Below are positions 8,212 to 16,513 of a stretch of DNA of 64,000 nt, piece by piece (position 1 is the stretch's first letter; every line of letters begins with the position of its first letter). The translations under genes and the position numbers were made by a program. This DNA comes from Larkinella soli (GTDB taxonomy: Bacteria > Bacteroidota > Bacteroidia > Cytophagales > Spirosomataceae), in assembly GCF_003703975.1 (NCBI RefSeq), contig NZ_QTJY01000004.1, positions 1 to 64,000 of the forward strand, written 5' to 3'. A model generated the notes under the pieces. That model was not told the origin of the DNA. It saw only the letters and a list, made by a program, of their open reading frames with translations, and did no database searches.

Positions 8212-10074
8212 TTAACGACCTAAATACACCATCAGAATTGAGATATCGGACGGGCTCACCCCGCTGATCCGGGAAGCCTGACCGATGGTTTGAGGACGGA
8301 CCCGTTTCAGTTTTTCGCGTCCTTCAAATGATAATGCGGCCAGACGATCATAATCGAATTGGGGGTGGATCGACAGGTTTTCGAGCTTCTCCATTTTCTC
8401 CACCAGTAGCTGTTCTTTCTCCACGTAGCTTTCGTACTTCACGGATATGACCGCTTCTTCCATGGTCTCCTGGTCGAACCGGCTTAGGTATCCGGTTACG
8501 GTTTCACCCAGTTTTTGTAACTCCTCCAGGTTCATTTCCGGCCGTTTCAGGATATGGTAGGGGGACGTTTTCTCACGAATCGGGGCGCTTCCCAACGACT
8601 CCAACAAACCATTCACCTCCTCCGGATTTACCCGCATCCTTTTCAGTTCTTCCAGAATTTCGTGGACTCCTGCTCTCTTTGTCTGCATCCGTTCATACCG
8701 CTCCTGGGAAGCCAGGCCGATTCCATAGCCTTTTTCCGTCAGCCTGAGATCGGCATTATCCTGACGTAGAAGCGTACGGTATTCGGCTCTGGACGTAAAC
8801 ATCCGGTACGGTTCTTCCGTCCCTTTGGTGATCAGGTCGTCGATCAGGACACCGATGTAGGCTTCCGAACGCTTTAAGGTGAATTCACCTAAATCTTTCG
8901 CTTTGTTATGGGCATTGATACCGGCCATCAGGCCCTGGCACGCTGCTTCTTCATACCCGGTGGTTCCGTTGATCTGGCCGGCGAAAAACAGGCCGTCGAT
9001 CAGTTGGGTTTCGAGGGTTTGCTTCAGCTGGGTCGGCGGGAAGTAATCATATTCCACGGCATAGCCTGGACGAAACATTTTGGCATTTTCAAAGCCGGAT
9101 ATTTTGCGCAGGGCATTGATCTGTACGTCCTCCGGCAGAGAGGTTGAGAAGCCGTTGACATACACTTCTACAGTATCCCAGCCTTCCGGTTCTACAAAGA
9201 TCTGGTGCCGGTCTTTGTCGGCAAACCGGTTGATTTTATCCTCCACCGAGGGGCAGTAGCGCGGCCCCAGCCCTTTAATTCGGCCGGTGAACATGGGCGA
9301 TCTTTCAAACCCAGTCCTTAAGATTTCATGCACTTCCTCGTTGGTGTAGGTAATCCAGCAGTTTCTTTGTTTCATCAAAGCCGGAGTGTCGAGGTAGGAA
9401 AATTTACCGGGCTGGTCGTCGCCGGGCTGGGCTTCCATGCGGTTGTAATTTAAACTACGGCCATCGATTCGGGGCGGAGTTCCGGTTTTCATTCGTCCGG
9501 ATTCGAAGCCCAGCTGGACCAGTTGTTCGGTCAAACCAGTGGCGGCCCGCTCGGCGGTCCTTCCTCCTCCAAACGTTTTTTCGCCTATAAAAATGCGGCC
9601 ATTCAGGAAGGTGCCGTTGGTGAGCACTACGGTTTGGGCCTGGATCTCCATTCCCATTTCCGTTTTCACGCCTACCACTTTTTTGTTTTTTACGATCAAT
9701 TCTTTTGCCGTGTCCTGCCAGAAATCAATGTTGGGCGTTTCCTCCAGGTGCTTTCTCCACTCGGCGGCAAACATCATTCGGTCACTCTGGCAGCGCGGAC
9801 TCCACATGGCCGGGCCTTTCGATCGGTTCAGCATCCTGAACTGAATCATCGATTTATCACTGATGATTCCTGATCGTCCTCCCAGCGCATCAATCTCCCG
9901 CACAATTTGTCCTTTGGCAACTCCACCCATTGCCGGATTACACGACATTTGTGCAATGGTCTGCATATTCATCGTAATCAGCAGCACCGAAGAGCCCATT
10001 GTGGCTGCGGCTGCAGCTGCTTCACAACCGGCATGGCCGGCCCCGATGACAATGACATTGTACTTATTAAACAT
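8212..10074 (-). CDS. mnmG: tRNA uridine-5-carboxymethylaminomethyl modification enzyme MnmG (GidA)
   Basis: MnmG works with MnmE to place the cmnm5 group on wobble U34 of certain tRNAs, using FAD, NADH and a folate one-carbon unit. The 620-residue protein starts with the dinucleotide-binding motif [14 protein letters not shown], carries the conserved GGRSG, CNPAMGG and RCQSDR segments, and ends with the helical MnmE-interaction domain. The start at [10 protein letters not shown] (10074) was chosen over an in-frame Met 13 codons upstream because it matches the family N-terminus. The gene is commonly found beside oriC, in line with the DnaA-box cluster 2.6 kb away. A methyltransferase follows after 4 bp. 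Confidence 0.96.
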   Translation of the reverse strand: MFNKYNVIVIGAGHAGCEAAAAAATMGSSVLLITMNMQTIAQMSCNPAMGGVAKGQIVREIDALGGRSGIISDKSMIQFRMLNRSKGPAMWSPRCQSDRMMFAAEWRKHLEETPNIDFWQDTAKELIVKNKKVVGVKTEMGMEIQAQTVVLTNGTFLNGRIFIGEKTFGGGRTAERAATGLTEQLVQLGFESGRMKTGTPPRIDGRSLNYNRMEAQPGDDQPGKFSYLDTPALMKQRNCWITYTNEEVHEILRTGFERSPMFTGRIKGLGPRYCPSVEDKINRFADKDRHQIFVEPEGWDTVEVYVNGFSTSLPEDVQINALRKISGFENAKMFRPGYAVEYDYFPPTQLKQTLETQLIDGLFFAGQINGTTGYEEAACQGLMAGINAHNKAKDLGEFTLKRSEAYIGVLIDDLITKGTEEPYRMFTSRAEYRTLLRQDNADLRLTEKGYGIGLASQERYERMQTKRAGVHEILEELKRMRVNPEEVNGLLESLGSAPIREKTSPYHILKRPEMNLEELQKLGETVTGYLSRFDQETMEEAVISVKYESYVEKEQLLVEKMEKLENLSIHPQFDYDRLAALSFEGREKLKRVRPQTIGQASRISGVSPSDISILMVYLGR

Positions 10075-10105
10075 ATATTTTTGGGTTTCGCATAGTTTGA
10101 AAAAA

Positions 10106-10122
10106 TGTTCCACGTGGAAACA
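10106..10122. other. parS-like partition site
   Basis: The 17-bp sequence TGTTCCACGTGGAAACA has a perfect 12-bp core palindrome TTCCACGTGGAA (10108-10119). It differs from the ParB-binding consensus TGTTNCACGTGAAACA only by one extra G in the right arm (equivalently, two changes from TGTTCCACGTGGAACA). It lies 31 bp upstream of the mnmG start, about 4.5 kb from the oriC candidate. Chromosomal parS sites cluster around origins. No parA or parB gene is in the window, so ParB binding is inferred. Confidence 0.6.
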
Positions 10123-10148
10123 TTTCTCAGCTATGAAAAAAGTAGATA

Positions 10149-10156
10149 CAAAATTA
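10149..10156 (-). promoter_or_regulatory. Possible -7 element for mnmG
   Basis: The minus strand reads TAATTTTG, a perfect match to the Bacteroidota -7 consensus TAnnTTTG, 75 bp upstream of the mnmG start. No convincing -33 TTG is at the expected spacing. The parS-like site would lie in the transcribed leader. Confidence 0.4.
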
Positions 10157-10220
10157 ATAAAATAAAGAAGTCTGAAAGATTTCGGTTATTTTATTCAACA
10201 TGGAGAGAAATGAAATGATT

Positions 10221-10246
10221 CAAAAAGAAAAGGGGCCGAAGCCCCT
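10221..10246 (-). terminator. Rho-independent terminator of the DUF4175-like gene
   Basis: On the minus strand the stem AGGGGC-TTCG-GCCCCT, with a UUCG-type tetraloop, is followed by a T-rich run (TTTCTTTTTG). It begins 6 bp after the stop codon of the upstream minus-strand gene, which ends at 10253. Confidence 0.85.
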
Positions 10247-10252
10247 GATCCC

Positions 10253-13200
10253 TTATCTTAACTTTTTCATGTAAGAATCCACCTCCTGTTTATAAAATGG
10301 AGAAAAATCTGGTGGAACGGAACGAAGCAATTCAACCTGCTTCTGCTTATCCTTAACCAACTGCTCATATTGCGGAGGTGGTTTTCGCATAACCGGTTTT
10401 GCCGTTTCCGCTTTCCGCTGCATATCCTCCTCCTGTTCCTTCATCGCTTTTTCAGATTCAAGCAAACGTGTCAAAACCTCCTGCTGACGGTTGATGGTGT
10501 TCTGATTGACCCGTTTGTTAACCAAATCCGTTTCCGTTTCATCCATCTTGTTCATCAGCTCCTGCATTTCGTTACCCAGCTTCTTGCCCAATTCCGTACC
10601 TTTTTGAGTATCCTGAAGTTCTTTCAGCATTTTTCGGATCATGGCCTGCTCAGCTGCAAGACGGGAAAGTTCTTCAGACATTCCGCGGCCGCCCTTACCG
10701 ATCTGCTGGCCCTGCTGCTGCATAAGCTGCTGCATAAGCTGCTGCATCTGCTGATTGAGCTTCTTCTGCATCTCTCCCATTCCCATACTCTGGTTCTTGC
10801 CTTTTTTCTTGCCTTTTCCGGAAGCAGACATAGACATCTGACTCATTTGTTCCTGCATCTGCTTGAAAACGTCGCTAAGCATTAAGGCCAGATTGTTTAT
10901 GGAAGTCATCGCAAATTGTTGTTTGGCAGTAGCCACGTTAAGCCGGCGTTCCCGGATATATTTGACACTTTCATCCATGTACCCTTTCATATTGTTCAAC
11001 TCGCGAGTGACAAACGACTGAATCTGCAAAACGCGGTTGGCCAGCGCATAAAGGCTATCCTCAATGATTTTAGCGTCGTCCTGCAGCTTCAACTGTTCCT
11101 GGGCCAGTTTCACGAACCGGGGATCCTGCAGAGAAACCGCCTTAAAATCTTTCATGACACGCTCCTGATCAAAGGAAAGCTGAATCAGGTTTTCGAGGAT
11201 GTCACGAAGATCATCCATATTTTCCTGCGACTCCTCCATCTCCTGGGACTCCATCTGCTGCTGAAGCTGCTGGCTCAGATTCTTCATCTGTTTAGCCGCA
11301 TTCTTCTGAGACTGAGAAGCTTTATTGTTCTGCTTCTGATTCAGTTGCTGCTGGCTTTGCTGCTGCTGTTCACTAATATCCTTTTGAAGATCCTGCCGGG
11401 TGTCCGGTTTTTCGCCGTCTTTCATCTCCTCGGCCATCTTTTCAATCTCCTTTAAATCCTCCTTCGTCTTTTCGAATTCCTTATTCAGCTGCTCCTGCTC
11501 CTTAGATAAATCAGAATTCTCTTTATTGTCTTTATTCTGCTCCTTATTATCACCGGCATTTTCGTCTTTTTTGCCGTCAGAATCGTCTTTTTTGGCATTC
11601 GGATCTTCTTTTGCCGCTTGTTTATCGTCTTTCTTGGAATTCGTGCTGTCTTTTTTCGAGGATTGACTCTCTTCTTTAGGAGCCTTCTCTTTCGATTGAT
11701 CAGCAAGTTTGTCCTGCTTTTCGGCCTGTTTTTCCAGCTCCTTGATGGTATTTTCCATCTTCTGGTCCATCTGCAGCTGTTTGAAAAGCTCAAGGGCACG
11801 CTCCAGTTCCTTCTCCAGGTTCTTCTCTTTATTCTTCAGTCGATCGAGCATATCGATCATTCGCTCATCCTGTTTCTGGTCGAGCATCTTCTTCAGTTCT
11901 TCATAGAGCTTCTGGGTTTCAGGGTCCATCAGATCGTTCATGAGTTTCTGAAGCTGCTCGAACTTCTGAAGCAACTCCGGATTCTGGTTACTGAATCGTT
12001 GCTGCCGCTCGTTGTTGACCTTGTTCTGTTCCTGAAGTTCCTTCAGTTCCTGCATCAGTTCCTCCCGCTTCTTCAGCAATTCTTCCGCCTGCTTTTTATC
12101 CTGATAATCCAGATTTTTCTTGGTTTGCAGGCGGTTTTCCATCGTGTTCAGATCCCGCTTAAGTTGCTGAGCCTTGGAAAGCGTTTTGCTGATCTGGCTC
12201 TCGGTCTTCTCGGCCGACTTCTCGGCGTCGGCTTCCAGCTTACTACGATCCGGAACGGCAAATTGGGCAAAGGTAGACCGGGCGCTTTTAAAGCCGTTGA
12301 CGGCGTCGTTGTCCCATACCTGCACAAAATATTCGAGACGGTCTCCCGGCTGCATTTTAAGGCTGTCGAGACCCCACTGGTAATAGAAATTCTGCGTGGC
12401 GGCCGACCGATTAAAGGGAATGGTTCGGGCAATGAATTTATCCGGAGGGTTCTGGCCGGCCCGAATGACTTTGTACTGAACTTTCAGATTAGAGAAACCA
12501 TAATCGTCCGTAATCGTGCCGCCCAGCATCACGTAATTATAAAAGGTCGTATCACGGAAGTTCTCCAGAGAAACCTGCGGAAACTTATCCGGAACTACGT
12601 TGAGTGTATACTGGATGTTGTCCCGGCTGGCGGCCACCCGGTTCTTCAAAGAAACCGAATAGGAAGACGACCGCTTCGCCGTACGGGTAAATTCGAACTC
12701 GTCGGCCGAATGTTTCTCCGCCACCATCGGCCGGGAATCAGTGCCGAAACGCACCAGCACGGAATCCGTATTGGTGGCCGAAAACCGCCACGTGACGATC
12801 GTGCCTTCCGGAACCAGCATATTTCCGGCATTGGATAACTGCTCGGAAGGCTTATTGAGATACGCCGGATAGACCAGGCTCACATCGAATGATAAGAGAC
12901 CGGGCCGATCCAGGACAGAAAGTTCATATAAGGAGGACTTATAGCCCGCGGCTTCAAACCGGAAGGGAATGTTCCGCTGAACGTTGTCGAAGGTGTAGGA
13001 ATACGTGCCTTTACCGGCATTGTTCAGCTTGAACCGGGTATTATTGGAAACCAGATAAACATCCTGAGGCAGCACCTGTCCCTGAAGCTGAAGTACCAGA
13101 GTAAAATCCTCATTCCGGAAGGCCTGCAATTTCCTATTGCGAAGCAGGAACTGGAACGGTGCCTCTTCGGCAAACTCCTCATCATACCGAATTATCCTAT

Positions 13201-13747
13201 TGGAAGTGCTGGTCAGGAAGGGCGGATAAAGCAGCAGCAATCCACCGATGACCAGGGCAGGGATAAGGGCAAATTTGACGAACCGCCGGTTTTGATTGAG
13301 TTGAATCGCATCGGCAAACCGCACGATCAGCAGTTGTCTGGATCGCTGGTTCAGACTGGCTTCGAGCAGGTCGCTCTGCTGCCGGGAAAGCGCCCGGAGC
13401 TGAAGGGTATTCAGCAGCTTATCCCCTATCTCGGGAAAATACGTCCCGATCTGCTGGGCCGCTTCCTCGTTGCTCAGGGACTTTCCGATGCCGTACAGAT
13501 GAATCAGCGGATTGATGATCCAGCGGAACAGGGCGAACCCGAGAATCCCGAGCGATCCGAAGAAAAGAGCCGCCCGGACCGGTGAACTGAACCGGCCGAA
13601 AAACTCCGCCGTATTCATGACCAGGTAGACCGAGAGCGTAAACGCGATGAAGAAAATGGCACCCTTGGCAATCTGATTCAGATAAAATTTTCTCCGATAT
13701 TCTGCAATACGCAGCAGCAGCGTTTGAATCGATTCATTCATCTGCAT
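10253..13747 (-). CDS. Large DUF4175-like membrane protein with long coiled coil
   Basis: This is a protein of about 1164 residues. Two or three membrane segments lie near the N-terminus (GAIFFIAFTLSVYLVMNTA, a second shortly after, and one near residue 160: FALIPALVIGGLLLLYPP). A beta-rich extracytoplasmic part follows, then a very long charged coiled-coil and low-complexity region. That region is rich in Lys, Glu, Gln and Asp (about residues 510-870) and includes Met/Gln repeats such as MQQLMQQLMQQQ. Overall architecture and length match the DUF4175 family of Bacteroidota, whose function is not established. The start at 13747 (MQMNESIQ) was preferred to an in-frame Met 20 codons upstream. 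A terminator follows directly. Confidence 0.75.
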   Translation of the reverse strand: MQMNESIQTLLLRIAEYRRKFYLNQIAKGAIFFIAFTLSVYLVMNTAEFFGRFSSPVRAALFFGSLGILGFALFRWIINPLIHLYGIGKSLSNEEAAQQIGTYFPEIGDKLLNTLQLRALSRQQSDLLEASLNQRSRQLLIVRFADAIQLNQNRRFVKFALIPALVIGGLLLLYPPFLTSTSNRIIRYDEEFAEEAPFQFLLRNRKLQAFRNEDFTLVLQLQGQVLPQDVYLVSNNTRFKLNNAGKGTYSYTFDNVQRNIPFRFEAAGYKSSLYELSVLDRPGLLSFDVSLVYPAYLNKPSEQLSNAGNMLVPEGTIVTWRFSATNTDSVLVRFGTDSRPMVAEKHSADEFEFTRTAKRSSSYSVSLKNRVAASRDNIQYTLNVVPDKFPQVSLENFRDTTFYNYVMLGGTITDDYGFSNLKVQYKVIRAGQNPPDKFIARTIPFNRSAATQNFYYQWGLDSLKMQPGDRLEYFVQVWDNDAVNGFKSARSTFAQFAVPDRSKLEADAEKSAEKTESQISKTLSKAQQLKRDLNTMENRLQTKKNLDYQDKKQAEELLKKREELMQELKELQEQNKVNNERQQRFSNQNPELLQKFEQLQKLMNDLMDPETQKLYEELKKMLDQKQDERMIDMLDRLKNKEKNLEKELERALELFKQLQMDQKMENTIKELEKQAEKQDKLADQSKEKAPKEESQSSKKDSTNSKKDDKQAAKEDPNAKKDDSDGKKDENAGDNKEQNKDNKENSDLSKEQEQLNKEFEKTKEDLKEIEKMAEEMKDGEKPDTRQDLQKDISEQQQQSQQQLNQKQNNKASQSQKNAAKQMKNLSQQLQQQMESQEMEESQENMDDLRDILENLIQLSFDQERVMKDFKAVSLQDPRFVKLAQEQLKLQDDAKIIEDSLYALANRVLQIQSFVTRELNNMKGYMDESVKYIRERRLNVATAKQQFAMTSINNLALMLSDVFKQMQEQMSQMSMSASGKGKKKGKNQSMGMGEMQKKLNQQMQQLMQQLMQQQGQQIGKGGRGMSEELSRLAAEQAMIRKMLKELQDTQKGTELGKKLGNEMQELMNKMDETETDLVNKRVNQNTINRQQEVLTRLLESEKAMKEQEEDMQRKAETAKPVMRKPPPQYEQLVKDKQKQVELLRSVPPDFSPFYKQEVDSYMKKLR

Positions 13748-13877
13748 TGGTGTATTCGTAAAAATGTTGATACTGCTCTGACAATCATACCTGTAAAACC
13801 TAATCAAGATACAAAATGGGCCGCTTTATCCGATGAGGTAACGAAAAATATCGTTGCACTTTTTTATCTGAAGGGCC

Positions 13878-14246
13878 TCAGACCTGTTCGTTTGACCCGA
13901 GAGGACCCATGTATTCACTGAAATACTTTACGACATGGAGCTTAAGCAGATTTTCCTGGGTCAGCAAATCGACATAGGGCAGCTTCCGTACCAGTTGCCA
14001 GTGGGGCCACCCGTCCTGATCGGTCCCCGACAATTGATAATAACCCGAAAGACTGAGCACCTTGCAGATGCCGACGTGCATCAGATCCTGTTTCTGTTCT
14101 TTCGTGAAAAATTTAGCTCCGTTGCCCAGTTCCTGAACCCCAACCAGAAAAAGGACACTATTTAAATCGGTTGGGCGCTTTCCGATGGCTTCCTGGAGGT
14201 AATCCAGCACTCGCTCCCAGTCCTGTTCTATTTCTTCGGTAATCAT
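13878..14246 (-). CDS. Small conserved-looking hypothetical protein
   Basis: The protein has 122 residues, is acidic and mostly helical, with no signal peptide or membrane segment (MITEEIEQDWERVLDYLQEA ... FFTKEQKQDLMHVGICKVLS). It is not recognised with confidence; similar short proteins are common near housekeeping genes of Bacteroidota. It lies between the DUF4175-like gene and the divergent comF-like gene. Codon use is like its neighbours, which supports a real gene. Confidence 0.65.
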   Translation of the reverse strand: MITEEIEQDWERVLDYLQEAIGKRPTDLNSVLFLVGVQELGNGAKFFTKEQKQDLMHVGICKVLSLSGYYQLSGTDQDGWPHWQLVRKLPYVDLLTQENLLKLHVVKYFSEYMGPLGSNEQV

Positions 14247-14401
14247 GATTTTGAAAAAGAAAAAAAGTCACCCGCTTATATGACTTTAAACGTTTTCCGG
14301 CGTCACAAATTCATATCGTAAAGAGGAGAATTTTGGCGGGTTCGCTGCATCCTCTCCTAAAACAATCCGTGCCGACGGTTCGGTTATTTAAGTTCGTGAA
14401 A

Positions 14402-15112
14402 ATGATTGGAAAATTAATCAAGAGGTCGTTCGATGACCTCCTAAATCTGTTTTACCCGAATCCCTGTCTGCTGTGCGACCGCGTTCTTCAGGAACAGGAG
14501 GAATTCGTCTGTACCCACTGCCGGCTCGACCTGCCCGAAACCGGACAGCACCGGGGGATGGCTCCGACAACGGGCGAAAACAAATTTGCCGGGAAAGTGC
14601 CGGTAACGTTTGTCTATTCGTATCTGTATTTCGCCAAGGGAAGCCGCACGCAGCGATTAATTCACCAGTTGAAATACCGCAACAAAAAAGAACTGGGCAG
14701 CCTGCTCGGTCGCTGGTATGGACATCAGCTCCGAACCGAATGTGAACTACAGCATCAAATCGACCTGATCGTCGGCGTTCCGCTGCATCCGGCCCGGCAT
14801 CGGCAGCGAGGGTATAACCAGAGCGACTGGTTCGCCCGGGGCCTGTCCGAAGTCCTCGAAATACCGTGGAGCGACCGGGTTCTGGCAAGAAACCACTTTA
14901 CCGTCAGCCAGACCGGCAAAGATCGTCTGAACCGATGGCGGAACGTCAGTTCCGTCTTCAGCGTGATGCAGGCCGATTTCATCGAAAATAAGCGCATTCT
15001 GCTTGTCGATGACGTCCTGACTACCGGAGCGACACTGGAGGCCTGTACGACCGCCTTACTGGCCTCCAATTGTCGGTCGGTAGGGATTATAACGATAGCG
15101 GCTACCCGCTGA
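14402..15112 (+). CDS. ComF-family phosphoribosyltransferase-like protein
   Basis: This 236-residue protein has an N-terminal zinc-finger pair (CLLCD and CTHC) followed by a type I phosphoribosyltransferase fold. It carries the PRPP-binding signature ILLVDDVLTTGATLE near the C-terminus and the conserved RQRGYNQSDWFARGL segment. ComF proteins are linked to DNA uptake in naturally transformable bacteria and may help load single-stranded DNA; many genomes carry them without known competence. The start at ATG 14402 fits the family. An upstream in-frame TTG at 14333 has an AGGAG-like sequence a few bases before it and cannot be fully excluded. Confidence 0.85.
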   Translation: MIGKLIKRSFDDLLNLFYPNPCLLCDRVLQEQEEFVCTHCRLDLPETGQHRGMAPTTGENKFAGKVPVTFVYSYLYFAKGSRTQRLIHQLKYRNKKELGSLLGRWYGHQLRTECELQHQIDLIVGVPLHPARHRQRGYNQSDWFARGLSEVLEIPWSDRVLARNHFTVSQTGKDRLNRWRNVSSVFSVMQADFIENKRILLVDDVLTTGATLEACTTALLASNCRSVGIITIAATR

Positions 15113-15128
15113 GCAGGTAGCCGCTATC
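15094..15128. terminator. Hairpin spanning the comF-like stop codon
   Basis: A perfect 13-bp inverted repeat GATAGCGGCTACC ... GGTAGCCGCTATC with a 9-nt loop includes the stop codon TGA (15110-15112). There is no T-run after it on either strand, so it may be a weak or factor-dependent terminator between the convergent comF-like and GldJ-like genes. Confidence 0.55.
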
Positions 15129-15160
15129 CGAAACCGGTATGACCTGGGCCGACCGGTGAA

Positions 15161-16423
15161 TTATTTGTTGCGACCGCCGGCGATCATTGCGCAGCGGAAG
15201 CCGATCGTAGCCGTAGCCGAATCCTGATCCATAAACCGGCGCGTTCCCGGAGCCAGCCAGTAGGCGACATCCGACCAGGAACCGCCTTTGTAGACGCGGA
15301 GCTTGTCGTTGATCACCGAGTTCATGTTCTTCGTATCGTAGTTTTTCTCCTCGTCGAGGTAGCCGTTCCGGCGCAGCGGGTTCAGGTCGTTCACATCCTG
15401 ATAAGACAGCGGACGGTAGACGTCATACACCCACTCGTTCACGTTGCCGGCCATGTTGTAAAGACCGAAGTCGTTCGGCGGATATTCGTAGATCTCGGCG
15501 GTGATGATGGCCGCATCGTTGGATTTTCCGGCGATACCGGCATAGTCACCACGACCGCGTTTGAAGTTCGCCAGCATCTGGCCCTGCTTCCGGCCTTTTT
15601 TCGAGTTGCGGACCGAGGAACCGTCCCAGGGATAAATCCGCTGGTTCGACTGGTTTTCGTCGATATACTGCGTACCGATCATGGCTTTGGCGGCATACTC
15701 CCACTCGGCCTCCGACGGCAGGCGGTAGTTCGGCAGAATGTTGCCGCTTTCCATGGCGTAGGTCGTCTGTGAGTTTTTAGCTACCTGCTCGCCTTCGGCG
15801 GCCGGCGCTTCTTCGCCTTTTTTCTTGCGTTTCAGGGAGAACCCTTTTTTCTGCTTCTGTCCACCGCCTTTCGCCAGGTTGGCATTGACGGCGTTGGTCC
15901 GCCAGATACTGTAGTCGTTGGCCTGCACCCAGGATACACCGACGACCGGATAATACCGGAAACCGGGGAAGCGCAGGTATTGGGTTACATAGGGGTCATT
16001 GTAGGAAAGCGGGTTCGTCCAGACGTTGGTATCGGGAAGGGCCGCCTTGTAGAATTCCTCGGAAGAGTCCCGCTGAATGGCATCCAGATACTCGAGATAG
16101 TGAATGTTGGCGATTTCGGTTTCGTCCATATAGAACGACTGAATGCTGACCGTCCGTTCGCGGTTATCCCGGGAATTCATCACATCCTCCTCCAGGGCAC
16201 CCATCGTGAACCGGCCGCCTTCGATAAACACAAGGTTCGGACCGGCAGACTGCCCTCTGTACTTCGCTACCTGAAACCCGCTCTCCTGGTTGTACCCGAT
16301 ACCGGTGGCCGTACTCTTCTTTCCAGGGTTCACACTGGTCGGGCGTTTGGATTTACAGGCGCCTAATAACGCCATAAACGCCAGCAGATAGACAATCGAG
16401 CGTAACGGTTGATGTTGATTCAT
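15161..16423 (-). CDS. GldJ-like SUMF1/formylglycine-enzyme-family lipoprotein
   Basis: This is a 420-residue lipoprotein with lipobox LLGAC (Cys23), followed by an FGE-sulfatase/SUMF1 domain: MGALEEDVMNSRDNRERTV, DETEIANIHYLEYL, YRLPSEAEWEYAAK, YNMAGNVNEWVYDVYRP and VYKGGSWSD ... IGFRCA. The domain organisation matches gliding-motility lipoproteins GldJ and GldK of Bacteroidota, which support the type IX secretion/gliding machine in the outer membrane. It is shorter than F. johnsoniae GldJ, as I recall it. A Lys-rich insertion near residues 190-220 (KQKKGFSLKRKKKGEE) interrupts the domain. No other gld or spr genes are nearby, so assignment to GldJ rather than a related SUMF1 lipoprotein is moderate. 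Confidence 0.78.
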   Translation of the reverse strand: MNQHQPLRSIVYLLAFMALLGACKSKRPTSVNPGKKSTATGIGYNQESGFQVAKYRGQSAGPNLVFIEGGRFTMGALEEDVMNSRDNRERTVSIQSFYMDETEIANIHYLEYLDAIQRDSSEEFYKAALPDTNVWTNPLSYNDPYVTQYLRFPGFRYYPVVGVSWVQANDYSIWRTNAVNANLAKGGGQKQKKGFSLKRKKKGEEAPAAEGEQVAKNSQTTYAMESGNILPNYRLPSEAEWEYAAKAMIGTQYIDENQSNQRIYPWDGSSVRNSKKGRKQGQMLANFKRGRGDYAGIAGKSNDAAIITAEIYEYPPNDFGLYNMAGNVNEWVYDVYRPLSYQDVNDLNPLRRNGYLDEEKNYDTKNMNSVINDKLRVYKGGSWSDVAYWLAPGTRRFMDQDSATATIGFRCAMIAGGRNK

Positions 16424-16448
16424 TGTGATAACGTAACTAATAGAAGTT

Positions 16449-16456
16449 CAAAGTTA
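16449..16456 (-). promoter_or_regulatory. Possible -7 element for the GldJ-like gene
   Basis: The minus strand reads TAACTTTG, matching TAnnTTTG, 26 bp upstream of the start codon. No TTG is seen at the expected -33 position. Confidence 0.4.
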
Positions 16457-16513
16457 TAGTTTGTCGGTCAAACTTCCCAGACCATTCGGAACCGGGAAGC
16501 CGGTTTTGGTTCG

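Noticed and set aside
10715-10755. Short direct repeats (ctgctgcataag-type) suggesting a CRISPR or satellite
   Set aside because: They encode Gln/Met/Leu repeats in the coiled-coil part of the DUF4175-like protein; no spacer pattern exists.
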